From assembly GCA_030595125.1 (NCBI GenBank), contig JAUVDV010000041.1, forward strand, positions 1-47,367: a DNA stretch of 47,367 nucleotides, read 5' to 3'. Below are positions 1 through 7,790 of the stretch, piece by piece. This DNA is from Deltaproteobacteria bacterium (GTDB lineage Bacteria; Myxococcota_A; Polyangia; JAAYKL01). Each line of letters begins with the position of its first letter. The first letter of the stretch is position 1. The notes below the pieces were generated by a model. That model searched no databases, was not told the DNA's origin, and worked only from the letters and a program-made list of their open reading frames with translations. Both the position numbers and the translations under genes were made by a program.

Positions 1-120
1 ACCCCAACCCCTCCCCATTGCGGGGCGGGGCTAGCTCGGATCCAATTCCGATCACCTCCCCCCGCAATGGGGGGAGGCCAGGAGGGGGGTCGCGGGGAGG
101 GGAGCAGCTTGTCAGGGAGG
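1..120. repeat. GC-rich palindromic repeat block, left of the DUF559 gene
   Basis: The block holds short inverted repeats built from CCCTCCCC, a central CATTGCGG or CCGCAATG, and GGGGAGGGG. The module around 97-112 (GGGAGGGGAGCAGCTT) recurs at about 619-635 on the other side of the DUF559 gene, and CCCCTCCCCATTGCGGGG near 8-25 recurs near 604-621. No coding potential is visible. This looks like a REP-like or non-autonomous repeat associated with the gene it flanks; that association is inference. Confidence 0.6.
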
Positions 121-131
121 AGGGTTAATCT

Positions 132-542
132 TTATTGATCCGTAAGTTTTTTTAGCTCGTGCCGTATTTGTTCGACGGCTTCCTCAACTTGTTCAAGCAC
201 GAAGCCGTTCTTAAGCCTCAGAATTGTAAAGCCGGCGCTCTCAAAGACGGCATCTCGCTCTCTGTCATACTCAATTGTTTCCTCATGAACGCCGCCATCC
301 ACTTCCACAATAAGGCCGGTGTCAGCGTTGAAAAAATCGACAATGAAACCCAAAATGAGCTGCTGACGTCTGAATTTGTATCCATCGATTCTCTTCCCTT
401 TTACCGCTGCCCACAAAACAGCTTCCGCCTTGGTAGGTGTCTTGCGAAATGATCGAGAAAGCTCGACCTTTTCATCTCGCACCCGTTGTCCACGAATGCT
501 CATTTTTTTTACAGCCACAGCTTTCCCCTTTTTCTGAAACAC
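132..542 (-). CDS. DUF559 domain protein, Vsr/PD-(D/E)xK endonuclease-like
   Basis: This 136-residue protein matches the layout of DUF559 proteins. A basic N-terminal part contains R-x-TPTKAEAVLW. It is followed by FRRQQ, the predicted nuclease strand pair IVDFFNADTGLIVEVDGG with its D...E-x-D pattern, and then YDRERDAVFESAGFTILRL. The family is related to very-short-patch-repair-type nucleases, but most members have no proven role. The start given is a GTG with GAGGAAAG just upstream; an ATG 39 bases further in (503) is possible. The gene stands alone between GC-rich repeats, opposite in orientation to rnf. Such isolated DUF559 genes may travel with their flanking repeats (inference). Confidence 0.85.
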   Translation of the reverse strand: MFQKKGKAVAVKKMSIRGQRVRDEKVELSRSFRKTPTKAEAVLWAAVKGKRIDGYKFRRQQLILGFIVDFFNADTGLIVEVDGGVHEETIEYDRERDAVFESAGFTILRLKNGFVLEQVEEAVEQIRHELKKLTDQ

Positions 543-745
543 CTTTCCTCATTAACATCCTGGCGACCCCACCCCAACCCCTCCCGGGGAGACCCCACCC
601 CCGGCCCCTCCCCATTGCGGGGAGGGGAGCAGCTTGGCGGGGAGGGGCTTGCCCGAATTCTAATCGGATCGGCGGTCCCTCCTCCTTCCCCCTCCCTGCA
701 GTGGGGAGGGGGACCGAGGGGGTGGGGTCAGGTGGGGTCGTCTAA
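543..745. repeat. GC-rich palindromic repeat block, right of the DUF559 gene
   Basis: This non-coding stretch has several C-runs and G-runs arranged as inverted repeats, including CCCCTCCCCATTGCGGGG (near 604-621) and CCCCCTCCCTGCAGTGGGGAGGGGG (near 690-714). It repeats modules of the block at 1-120. Both blocks also carry a short non-GC-rich insert with a TCGGATC core (36-54 and around 661-675). The overlapping open frames here are products of base composition. Confidence 0.6.
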
Positions 746-752
746 TCTGCTG

Positions 753-781
753 TTGACCGACTTATCCGATCGGACTATTAC
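753..781 (+). promoter_or_regulatory. predicted sigma70-type promoter of the rnf operon
   Basis: A -35 hexamer TTGACC (753-758) is followed by a 17-base spacer and a -10 hexamer TATTAC (776-781). Transcription would start about seven bases on, at or next to the A of the rnfA ATG at 788. There is no Shine-Dalgarno sequence before that ATG, so a leaderless transcript is likely. This is a prediction from consensus matching only. Confidence 0.5.
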
Positions 782-787
782 CAGCCC

Positions 788-1369
788 ATGAGCGTTGTGA
801 TCATCGTCATCATGGCCATGCTTACCGAGAACTTCGTTCTCTCGAAGTTCCTGGGGATTTGCCCCTTCCTTGGCGTTTCCAAGCGCATCAGCACCGCCGT
901 CGGGATGTCCATGGCGGTTCTGTTCGTCATGCTGGTCGCCTCGGTGATCACCTACACCCTGCAGCGGTTCGTGCTCGTCCCCCTGGAGGTGACCTATCTC
1001 CAGACCATCGTGTTCATCCTGGTGATTGCGTCCACGGTCCAGCTCACGGAGATGGCCGTCCAGAAACTCTCGCCCACGCTCTACCAGGCCCTGGGAATCT
1101 TCCTCCCGCTGATAACCACCAACTGCGCCGTGCTCGGACTGGCGGTGCTCAACATCCAGCGTAACTACTCGCTTTTGGAGGTAATCTTTCACTCCATCGG
1201 CGCCGCCGGCGGCTTCGCCATCGCGTTGCTCCTCTTTGCGGGCATCAGGGAAAAACTGGATTGGGCCGAAGTGCCCGACGTGTTCAAGGGCGCCGCCGTG
1301 GCATTAATCACCGCAGGGATCCTCTCCCTCGCATTCATGGGCTTTTCCGGCCTCGCGCCGTCCAACTAG
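788..1369 (+). CDS. rnfA: RnfA, ion-translocating ferredoxin:NAD oxidoreductase membrane subunit A
   Basis: This 193-residue integral membrane protein has about six hydrophobic segments. It carries the family signature ENFVLSKFLGICPFLGVSK near the N-terminus and ITTNCAVLGLA in the middle, which matches RnfA/RsxA in length and pattern. RnfA and RnfE form the paired inverted-topology core of the Rnf complex. That complex couples electron flow between reduced ferredoxin and NAD to Na+ or H+ movement. It is the first gene of a complete rnfABCDGE operon, with rnfB 15 bases downstream. The ATG at 788 has no ribosome binding site and coincides with the predicted transcription start. Confidence 0.95.
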   Translation: MSVVIIVIMAMLTENFVLSKFLGICPFLGVSKRISTAVGMSMAVLFVMLVASVITYTLQRFVLVPLEVTYLQTIVFILVIASTVQLTEMAVQKLSPTLYQALGIFLPLITTNCAVLGLAVLNIQRNYSLLEVIFHSIGAAGGFAIALLLFAGIREKLDWAEVPDVFKGAAVALITAGILSLAFMGFSGLAPSN

Positions 1370-1384
1370 GAGGCCGTAGACACA

Positions 1385-2284
1385 ATGATCCCCATGATCG
1401 TGCTCTGTGGAATCGGCCTTGTAATGGCTTCGCTCCTGGCGGTGGGACGCAAGGCTTTTGCAGTGGAAGTGGACCCGCGCCAGGAACGGATTGACGAAAT
1501 TTTGCCCGGCGTCAATTGCGGTGGTTGCGGATTCCCCGGCTGCTCCGGATTTGCCGCTGCACTCGTGGACGGCAAGGCTTCTCCAACCGACTGCGCGCCG
1601 GGTGGGGCCGATCTCGCGACCGAACTCGGCAAGATCCTGGGTGTGGAGGTAGAGATCACAGAGCCCATGGTCGCCCTGATAGCCTGTGCCGGCACCGACA
1701 AAGCATCCCCTCCACTCGCCGGCTACATCGGCCAGATGACCTGCGCGGCCGCTCACGCTGTCCCTGGCGCGGGCAAGGCGTGCACCAGAGGATGCCTGGG
1801 TCTTGGAAGCTGCATCGAGGCGTGCAAGTTCGACGCCATAGTCACGACATCAAACGGTCTTGTCGTCGTAATTCCCGAGGCCTGCATAGGTTGCGGGGCG
1901 TGCGTCGATGCATGTCCCCGGGGCGTCATCAAGATGGTGCCAAAAAAAGAAACCGTCCACGTTCTGTGCGTCAACCCCGACAAACCCAAGTTGGTCAAGG
2001 CGGTTTGCACCGTCGGATGCACCGGCTGCAAGCTGTGCGTCAAGCAGTCAAAGCGCTTCGAACTCGACGGGACCCTAGCGCATGTGAATCATACCGGCGA
2101 CGAAGAGATTCCGGAGTCGGCCGCCCTCGCCTGCCCTCAGGGAACTATTCTCGATAGCAGGAAGTATACGGTCGCGGCCTGGATCGCGGACCCGTCGGCT
2201 CGTGAGGATTACGACAAGCGGTCCGTGGTCTGGAAGGACGAGGAAAAGAAGCGCAAGGCCGAACTGAAGAAGGCAAAGGCATGA
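1385..2284 (+). CDS. rnfB: RnfB, iron-sulfur subunit of the Rnf complex
   Basis: This 299-residue protein has an N-terminal membrane anchor (about residues 2-20) and the RnfB-specific cluster motif CGGCGFPGC. It then has ferredoxin-type 4Fe-4S motifs (CLGLGSCIEACKF and CIGCGACVDACPRG) and a further Cys group, VGCTGCKLCVK. RnfB is the likely entry point for electrons from ferredoxin. It is longer than the roughly 190-residue enterobacterial RsxB because of the extra Cys-rich region and a basic, lysine-rich tail. An AGGAGG ribosome binding site lies at 1368-1373, overlapping the rnfA stop. The last codon overlaps the rnfC start (ATGA). Confidence 0.95.
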   Translation: MIPMIVLCGIGLVMASLLAVGRKAFAVEVDPRQERIDEILPGVNCGGCGFPGCSGFAAALVDGKASPTDCAPGGADLATELGKILGVEVEITEPMVALIACAGTDKASPPLAGYIGQMTCAAAHAVPGAGKACTRGCLGLGSCIEACKFDAIVTTSNGLVVVIPEACIGCGACVDACPRGVIKMVPKKETVHVLCVNPDKPKLVKAVCTVGCTGCKLCVKQSKRFELDGTLAHVNHTGDEEIPESAALACPQGTILDSRKYTVAAWIADPSAREDYDKRSVVWKDEEKKRKAELKKAKA

Positions 2285-3603
2285 GTACCGCGACCTTCGA
2301 CGGCGGCATCCACCCCCGCTACAACAAGGACCGTTCCTCGGCGGAGAAGATCCGACCGCTCCCCGCTCCGGCGCAAGTCGTGATCCCGCTGTCGCAGCAT
2401 ATCGGCGCGCCGGCGAAGGCCTGCGTCAAGAAGGGCGACGATGTGCTCATGGGACAGACCATTGGAGAGCCCGGGGGATTCGTTTCCTGTCCGGTTCACT
2501 CCTCTGTGTCCGGCACGGTGCTGTCCGTGGAGCCGCGCCCCGGAGCGATGGGCTCGCCGGTGGAATCGGTGGTGATAGAAAACGACTACGCCGAGCGACT
2601 CGCGCCCATGGAAGGGTTGGGAGAAGACTGGAAGTCAGCCACCGTCGACCAGATCAAGGCCGCGATCAGCTCCGCCGGCATTGTGGGTATGGGCGGCGCC
2701 ACGTTCCCGACGCACGTCAAGCTCTCTCCCCCCTCTGACAAGCCCATAGATACGCTTATCCTCAACGGGGCGGAGTGCGAGCCATACCTCACCGCCGACC
2801 ATCGATTGATGTTGGAGCACAGCGACCGAATCGTCACCGGGATGAAAATCGCCGCCATGGCGCTTGGCGCTTCGAGACTCATAGTAGCTGTTGAGGAGAA
2901 CAAGCCCGACGCGGTGGAAGCCATGCGAAAGGCTACCGTTAGTGAGAGCGCCGATGTGGTGCCCCTAGCGGTCAAGTACCCTCAGGGCGCAGAGAAACAG
3001 ACCATCGACGCCTGCCTGCGCCGCCAGGTTCCATCCGGGGGGCTACCCATGGACGTGGGGGTGGTTGTTCTCAATGTGGGCACCGCCGCTGCAATCGCGG
3101 CAGCTGTCATCGAAGGTCGTCCGCCGCTCGAACGGGTAGTGACGGTCACCGGCGCCGCCGTCTCGAAACCCTCCAACCTGCTCGTCAGGGTCGGAACCCC
3201 CATCGGCGCAGCAATAGAGGAGTGCGAGGGCGATCTGGCAAGGACGGGGAAACTCATCATGGGCGGGCCGATGATGGGGTTCTCCCAGTTCTCCGTCGAA
3301 CCTCCGGTCACCAAGGGCACCAGTGGAATCCTCTTGCTGGAGCACAAGGAAATCAACCTGCGTGAACCGGACCCCTGTATCCGTTGCGGTCGATGCCTTC
3401 GCGCATGTCCCATGAAACTGGTGCCAACCGAGATAGCCGCCGCGGCATTGAAGGGCACACCCGATCAGATAAGCGCCGCCGACGTCATGGATTGCGTGGA
3501 ATGCGGATCATGCGCTCACGAGTGCCCGTCCAGGATTCCCCTGGTGCAGCAGATCAGGTTGGGCAAGGCTGCGGTCAACGCGGCGCGGCAAGGCAAGGGT
3601 TGA
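2281..3603 (+). CDS. rnfC: RnfC, NADH/FMN-binding subunit of the Rnf complex
   Basis: This 440-residue soluble subunit is related to the NADH-binding subunit of complex I. The N-terminal half has the RnfC barrel-sandwich region and a glycine-rich nucleotide site (GIVGMGGATFPTHVK) followed by LILNGAECEPY. An SLBB-like part comes next. The C-terminus holds two 4Fe-4S motifs, CIRCGRCLRACP and CVECGSCAHECP. It should exchange electrons with NAD(H) on the cytoplasmic side. The length is typical of compact RnfC proteins, without the long Ala/Lys-rich tail of the E. coli protein. It overlaps rnfB by four bases and ends two bases before rnfD. Confidence 0.95.
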   Translation: MSTATFDGGIHPRYNKDRSSAEKIRPLPAPAQVVIPLSQHIGAPAKACVKKGDDVLMGQTIGEPGGFVSCPVHSSVSGTVLSVEPRPGAMGSPVESVVIENDYAERLAPMEGLGEDWKSATVDQIKAAISSAGIVGMGGATFPTHVKLSPPSDKPIDTLILNGAECEPYLTADHRLMLEHSDRIVTGMKIAAMALGASRLIVAVEENKPDAVEAMRKATVSESADVVPLAVKYPQGAEKQTIDACLRRQVPSGGLPMDVGVVVLNVGTAAAIAAAVIEGRPPLERVVTVTGAAVSKPSNLLVRVGTPIGAAIEECEGDLARTGKLIMGGPMMGFSQFSVEPPVTKGTSGILLLEHKEINLREPDPCIRCGRCLRACPMKLVPTEIAAAALKGTPDQISAADVMDCVECGSCAHECPSRIPLVQQIRLGKAAVNAARQGKG

Positions 3604-3605
3604 GA

Positions 3606-4676
3606 ATGGGACAGACTGAAAACAAGCTGTACGTCTCCTCCTCACCACACGCTCACGGCGGAATCTCCTCGTCCAGGATCATGTGGACCGTATCGGCAGT
3701 TCTTTTGCCGGCGGCCGGATGGTCCGTTTATCTTTTCGGACTGAGCGCCCTGATGGTCATCCTCTCGACGGTAGCCTTCTGCGCCGTGTTCGAAGCCATC
3801 TCCCAGCTGATGGCAAAAAAACCCGTCTCGATACGCGACGGCTCTGCGGTGCTCACGGGTCTCATCCTCGCGCTGACCCTGCCGCCCGGACTACCCATCT
3901 GGATATGTGGGGTGGGAGCGTTCGTGGCCATCATCGTCGCGAAGGCGGTCTTCGGCGGGCTTGGGCAGAATCCATTCAATCCTGCGATGACCGGCCGCGT
4001 GTTCCTGCTCATCGCCTTCCCCGGCCCCCTGACGCGATGGCTGGTCCCCTCGGGCACGGGAGAAACTCTCTTCAACCATCCGGTAACGGCATACGACGCA
4101 TCCGGATCGCTGGTGGAATTGGGCGCAAATAACATCGACGCCGTGACCGCTGCCACACCGCTGGGTCTGCTCGCAGAGAACGGCGCTCACGCGGTGGCGG
4201 CGCTAGAGAACAGCACCGAAATTTTCATCGGCCAGATCAACGGCTCTCTGGGAGAGACCTCCGGGCTGCTTATACTTCTCGGCGGCGTTTTCCTGCTGGC
4301 GCGGAGAATAATCTCCTGGCACATCCCCATAAGCTTCCTGGGGTCGGTAGCGCTCTTCGCCGCCATCACGAACATGATCGATCCGGATCACTTCGCGGGG
4401 ATTACATTCCATCTGTTCACCGGGGGGGTAATGATCGGGGCCTGGTTCATGGCGACCGATTACGTGACGAGCCCCATGTTCCCCGGGGGTAAAATTGCTT
4501 TCGGCATAGGCTGCGGCGTGCTGACAATGGTCATCAGGTTGTGGGCCGGTTATCCCGAGGGGGTCTCCTTTGCGGTGCTTCTGATGAACGCCACGGTGCC
4601 CATCATCGACAGGTACACGCGGCCGAAGAAGTTTGGGTGGAAGAGGATGGCGGCGGCGGCGAAGGGAGGCGAGTGA
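3606..4676 (+). CDS. rnfD: RnfD, flavin-carrying membrane subunit of the Rnf complex
   Basis: This 356-residue multispanning membrane protein is of the NqrB/RnfD family. The motif DAVTAATPLG (codons around 4138-4167) corresponds to the site where FMN is attached to a threonine in RnfD. FGGLGQNPFNPAM and the C-terminal AVLLMNATVPIIDRYTRP are also family hallmarks. The ATG at 3606, two bases after the rnfC stop, is chosen because the in-frame extension upstream lies wholly inside rnfC and has no family similarity. The stop codon shares one base with the rnfG start. Confidence 0.93.
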   Translation: MGQTENKLYVSSSPHAHGGISSSRIMWTVSAVLLPAAGWSVYLFGLSALMVILSTVAFCAVFEAISQLMAKKPVSIRDGSAVLTGLILALTLPPGLPIWICGVGAFVAIIVAKAVFGGLGQNPFNPAMTGRVFLLIAFPGPLTRWLVPSGTGETLFNHPVTAYDASGSLVELGANNIDAVTAATPLGLLAENGAHAVAALENSTEIFIGQINGSLGETSGLLILLGGVFLLARRIISWHIPISFLGSVALFAAITNMIDPDHFAGITFHLFTGGVMIGAWFMATDYVTSPMFPGGKIAFGIGCGVLTMVIRLWAGYPEGVSFAVLLMNATVPIIDRYTRPKKFGWKRMAAAAKGGE

Positions 4677-5317
4677 TGCCCGAGACGCTCAAGATGCTCA
4701 TCGTCCTCACGGTCATCGCCGGTGCGGCAGGTCTCGGTCTGGCCGGCATGCACGACGTGACAGAAGGGCCCATAATCGAGAACGAGCGAAACTTCACGCT
4801 GCGATCCATCACCAAGGTGCTGCCGGATGCGGAGAAACCCGATCCCTGCGTAAAGAAGGACGCTGTCTTCGACAATGAGCCCATGAACGACGCGATCTGC
4901 CTGGACGGGCACAAAATCTACCGGGCGCGCAAGAACGGCGAGCTGGTGGGGTTGGCCATCGAGTCGATAGGCGACAAGGCCTACGACGGAACCATCCTCA
5001 CCCTTGTGGGCGTGCGCATGAGCGATGGGGTGCTAACCGGGGTAGAGGTTCTGCGGCACAGAGAAACCCCCGGTCTTGGCGCGCTGTTCACCAGGTGCGA
5101 ATACCAGCAGCAGATGGTGGGCAACGGACCGGACGATATAAAGTGGTCGGTGAAGAAGGACGGTGGAGACATCGATCAGCTCAGCGGGGCCACAATATCG
5201 TCCAGGTGCATGCTGAACGCCATCGCAAAGGCTCAGCGCTTGTGGAGAGAACGAGGGGACGAGATCGCGCAGGCCGAGCCCCTGGAGGATTCGCGGGAGG
5301 TGTGCGATGCCCGCTAA
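4676..5317 (+). CDS. rnfG: RnfG, covalent-flavin periplasmic subunit of the Rnf complex
   Basis: This 213-residue protein has one N-terminal membrane segment (about residues 5-25) and an outward-facing FMN-binding domain. The flavinylation motif appears as LSGATISS, with ETPGLGA upstream, as expected for NqrC/RnfG proteins whose FMN is attached to the motif threonine. The ATG at 4676 overlaps the rnfD stop, which is the usual coupling; a longer upstream frame is part of rnfD. A flavin transferase (ApbE) would be needed for maturation and is not encoded in this window. Confidence 0.93.
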   Translation: MPETLKMLIVLTVIAGAAGLGLAGMHDVTEGPIIENERNFTLRSITKVLPDAEKPDPCVKKDAVFDNEPMNDAICLDGHKIYRARKNGELVGLAIESIGDKAYDGTILTLVGVRMSDGVLTGVEVLRHRETPGLGALFTRCEYQQQMVGNGPDDIKWSVKKDGGDIDQLSGATISSRCMLNAIAKAQRLWRERGDEIAQAEPLEDSREVCDAR

Positions 5318-5954
5318 CAAGACCTCTCATCTCGGAGAACTCTTCAAGGGACTGTGGAAGGACAACCCCATCATGGTGCTGCTGCTGGGCCTGTGCCCTG
5401 CTCTGGCGGTCACCAACTCCGCATACAACGGTCTGGGGATGGGCGCGGCCACCACGTTCGTTCTTCTGGGGTCCAACATCCTCGTTTCCATTATCAAGCC
5501 CATAGTGCCCAAGAGCGTGCGTATCCCGGTCTACATCGTGGTCATCGCGGCCTTCGTTACCGTCGTCGATATGCTGCTCAAGGCTTACCAGTACGAGCTG
5601 TCCCGCAGCCTTGGTCTGTTCGTTCCTCTGATCGTGGTCAACTGCATCATCCTGGGACGGGCGGAGGCGTTCGCATCGCGCAACACCGTCCTGCGGTCGG
5701 CTCTCGACGGACTCGGAATGGCCCTGGGGTTCACCCTCGCGCTGTTCGTTCTGGGCGCGTTGAGGGAGATCATCGGCTCGGGCACCATCACCTTTTTCCA
5801 GATGGGCGAGACGGAGATCAAGTTCAACCTCCTGGGTGAAAATTACCCGGGAATTCTCGTGATGATCCTCCCCCCCGGCGCGTTCCTCACCCTGGGATTC
5901 ATGCTCGCAGCGCGAAACGCCATCCAGAAACGCCTGGACAAAAAAACCCGCTGA
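5307..5954 (+). CDS. rnfE: RnfE, ion-translocating membrane subunit E
   Basis: This 215-residue hydrophobic protein is homologous in layout to RnfA. It has NPIMVLLLGLCPALAVTNS near the N-terminus, LGLFVPLIVVNCIILGRAEAFA in the middle, and GTITFF plus a PPGAFLTLGF segment near the end. It overlaps rnfG by 11 bases and ends the operon in the order A-B-C-D-G-E, the same as in gammaproteobacteria and unlike the C-D-G-E-A-B order of many clostridia. A weak GC-rich stem without a T-run follows at 5986-6004. Confidence 0.95.
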   Translation: MPANKTSHLGELFKGLWKDNPIMVLLLGLCPALAVTNSAYNGLGMGAATTFVLLGSNILVSIIKPIVPKSVRIPVYIVVIAAFVTVVDMLLKAYQYELSRSLGLFVPLIVVNCIILGRAEAFASRNTVLRSALDGLGMALGFTLALFVLGALREIIGSGTITFFQMGETEIKFNLLGENYPGILVMILPPGAFLTLGFMLAARNAIQKRLDKKTR

Positions 5955-5985
5955 TTCACCGCCCTCATATTGTCCTCGTAAGATC

Positions 5986-6004
5986 CCGCCGTAGGCCCCG
6001 GCGG
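5986..6004 (+). other. GC-rich stem-loop after rnfE
   Basis: CCGCCG (5986-5991) and CGGCGG (5999-6004) can pair around a seven-base loop. No T-run follows, so it is at most a weak or factor-assisted end signal between rnf and the lipoprotein array. Confidence 0.3.
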
Positions 6005-6014
6005 AGGCGGACAA

Positions 6015-6053
6015 ACGACAAACGTGAAGGCCCATGTTAGAATGCTCTCACGT
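6015..6053 (+). promoter_or_regulatory. predicted promoter with ACGTGA/TCACGT inverted repeat, upstream of lipoprotein 1
   Basis: ACGACA (6015-6020), a 17-base spacer and TAGAAT (6038-6043) form a plausible promoter. ACGTGA (6022-6027) and TCACGT (6048-6053) form an inverted repeat around the -10 region. The same arrangement, with the same distances, occurs before the third paralogue (8909-8947), which supports a conserved regulatory function. Confidence 0.42.
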
Positions 6054-6074
6054 CAATATTGAAAGGCGGGGGTG

Positions 6075-7724
6075 ATGCGATACTTTCTCTTGATGACGCT
6101 TGCGACCGCGACGGTTTGCGGTGGGTGTTCGAAAAGCTCGTCGGTCGTCCTTGACGGTGGGACGTCCGACACTGACACGGATACAGATACCGATACGGAT
6201 ACCGGTCCGATCGAGTGCAATCTGGGAGAGTACACCGGCGATGGCGATTTCTTGGTCGGCACACAAGCGGATATTTCGCCACTCGCGGGATACACGTCGA
6301 TCTCGGGAAACCTTGATATCAAATGCCCGTTTTGCACCGACCTGAACGAGTTGGTTTGCCTCACCACGGTGGGCGGGGGATTGAGGATCACCGAGAGCAA
6401 GGTCCACAGCATTCTTGACGGTCTGAATGCCCTCACCTCGGTGGGCGGGTGGTTGACTATCAGCTGGAACGACGCCCTCACAAACCTGGACGGGCTGAGC
6501 GCCCTCACCTCGGTGGATGGCTTGTCCATTTGGCGCAACGCCTCCCTCACCGACCTCGACGGGCTGAGCGCACTCACCTCGGTGGGTGGTTTGTACATTA
6601 GTTTCAACCCCGCCCTCACCGACTTGGACGGGCTGAGTTCCCTCACCACGATGGACGGGAGCTTGGAAATCATCGGCAACCCCGCCCTCACAAACCTGGA
6701 CGGGCTGAGCGGCATCACCTCGGTGGGCGGGAGATTGAAAATAGGTTCATATCTACATCAAGATGGCGGCAACCCCGCCCTTGCCAACCTGGACGGGCTC
6801 AGCAACATCACCTCGGTGGACGGTAGTCTGGGGATCGAATCCAACCTCACCCTCGCCAACCTGAATGGGCTGAGCGGCATCACCTCGGTGGGGGGGGTGG
6901 TGGGCTGGGAGGATGGGGAGGGCTTGAGGATCATGGACAACCCCGCCATAACGAACCTGGACGGGCTCAGCAACATCACCTCACTGGACACGTACATGAG
7001 CTTGTCCATTTGGTTCAACGCCTCCCTCACCAACCTGGACGGGCTCAGCGGGATAGCCGGCTCGGGGGGCTGGTGGCTGGGCGTCGGCTGGAACGACAGC
7101 CTGACGAACCTGGACGGGCTCAGCGCGCTCACCTCGGTAAATAGGATCAATATCAGTGGAAACGCCGTCCTCACCAACCTCGACGGGCTCAGCAATATCA
7201 CCGGCCCGGTGAGCGAGAGCCTGGAAATCTCCTACAGCCCCACCCTGACAAACCTTGACGGGCTGAGTGGTATAACCTCGGTGGGTTATAACTTGCGAAT
7301 ATTGAACAACACCGCCCTGACCAACCTGGACGGGCTCAGCGGGATAACCGGCTTTGTGGAGGGGTGGGTGACTATCTCCGAGAACGCAGCCCTCACAAAC
7401 CTTAACGGCCTGAGCGGCATCACCTTGATGGACAAGGACCTGCATATTGAAGAGAACGCCGTACTGACAAATCTGAACGGTCTTGGCGCCCTCACCTCGG
7501 TGGGTCAGGGCTTGATTATCTCCGACAATGCCGCCCTCACAAACCTGGACGGGCTGGGTGCTCTCAACTCAGTGAACTATGAATTTGACATCTACTCCAA
7601 CGTCGGTCTCCCCGACTGCGAGGCGTGTGGCCTGTTGGACCAGCTCATCAGCGGCCCCGCTTCAATAGATGTTTACGACAACCTCGACGATACCTGCACC
7701 CCGGTTCCGGGGAATTGTCCGTAG
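6075..7724 (+). CDS. lipoprotein with 16 leucine-rich (L-domain-like) repeats, paralogue 1
   Basis: The protein has 549 residues from the ATG at 6075 (a GTG directly before it is also possible). A lipoprotein signal ends at Cys18 (VCGGC) and is followed by an Asp/Thr linker. A Cys-containing cap precedes sixteen copies of a ~24-residue repeat, typically LTNLDGLSALTSVGG-x-L-x-I plus N-x-A. The cap at the end has CEACGLLDQL and a terminal NCP. The repeat resembles receptor-L-domain or leucine-rich folds, so a surface binding or adhesion role is reasonable but unproven. It is the first and longest of five tandem paralogues; variation in repeat number is the main difference among them. Confidence 0.85.
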   Translation: MRYFLLMTLATATVCGGCSKSSSVVLDGGTSDTDTDTDTDTDTGPIECNLGEYTGDGDFLVGTQADISPLAGYTSISGNLDIKCPFCTDLNELVCLTTVGGGLRITESKVHSILDGLNALTSVGGWLTISWNDALTNLDGLSALTSVDGLSIWRNASLTDLDGLSALTSVGGLYISFNPALTDLDGLSSLTTMDGSLEIIGNPALTNLDGLSGITSVGGRLKIGSYLHQDGGNPALANLDGLSNITSVDGSLGIESNLTLANLNGLSGITSVGGVVGWEDGEGLRIMDNPAITNLDGLSNITSLDTYMSLSIWFNASLTNLDGLSGIAGSGGWWLGVGWNDSLTNLDGLSALTSVNRINISGNAVLTNLDGLSNITGPVSESLEISYSPTLTNLDGLSGITSVGYNLRILNNTALTNLDGLSGITGFVEGWVTISENAALTNLNGLSGITLMDKDLHIEENAVLTNLNGLGALTSVGQGLIISDNAALTNLDGLGALNSVNYEFDIYSNVGLPDCEACGLLDQLISGPASIDVYDNLDDTCTPVPGNCP

Positions 7725-7790
7725 ATTGTTATCGTAAGATGATAGACTAACTCTCACGTACAAAACGAAGGTGGGGTGATGCGATACTTG
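7722..7790 (+). repeat. intergenic segment duplicated at 9650-9718
   Basis: The 69 bases from the stop codon of paralogue 1 through the first codons of paralogue 2 are identical to 9650-9718, between paralogues 3 and 4. The coding sequence on both sides is also nearly identical. The segment carries the CTCACGT block and the ribosome binding site. It marks a recent duplication of the block containing two paralogues. Confidence 0.85.

Noticed and set aside
5181-6035. 284-codon open frame on the minus strand over rnfG and rnfE
   Set aside because: Opposite two certain Rnf genes; no start signal and no domain.
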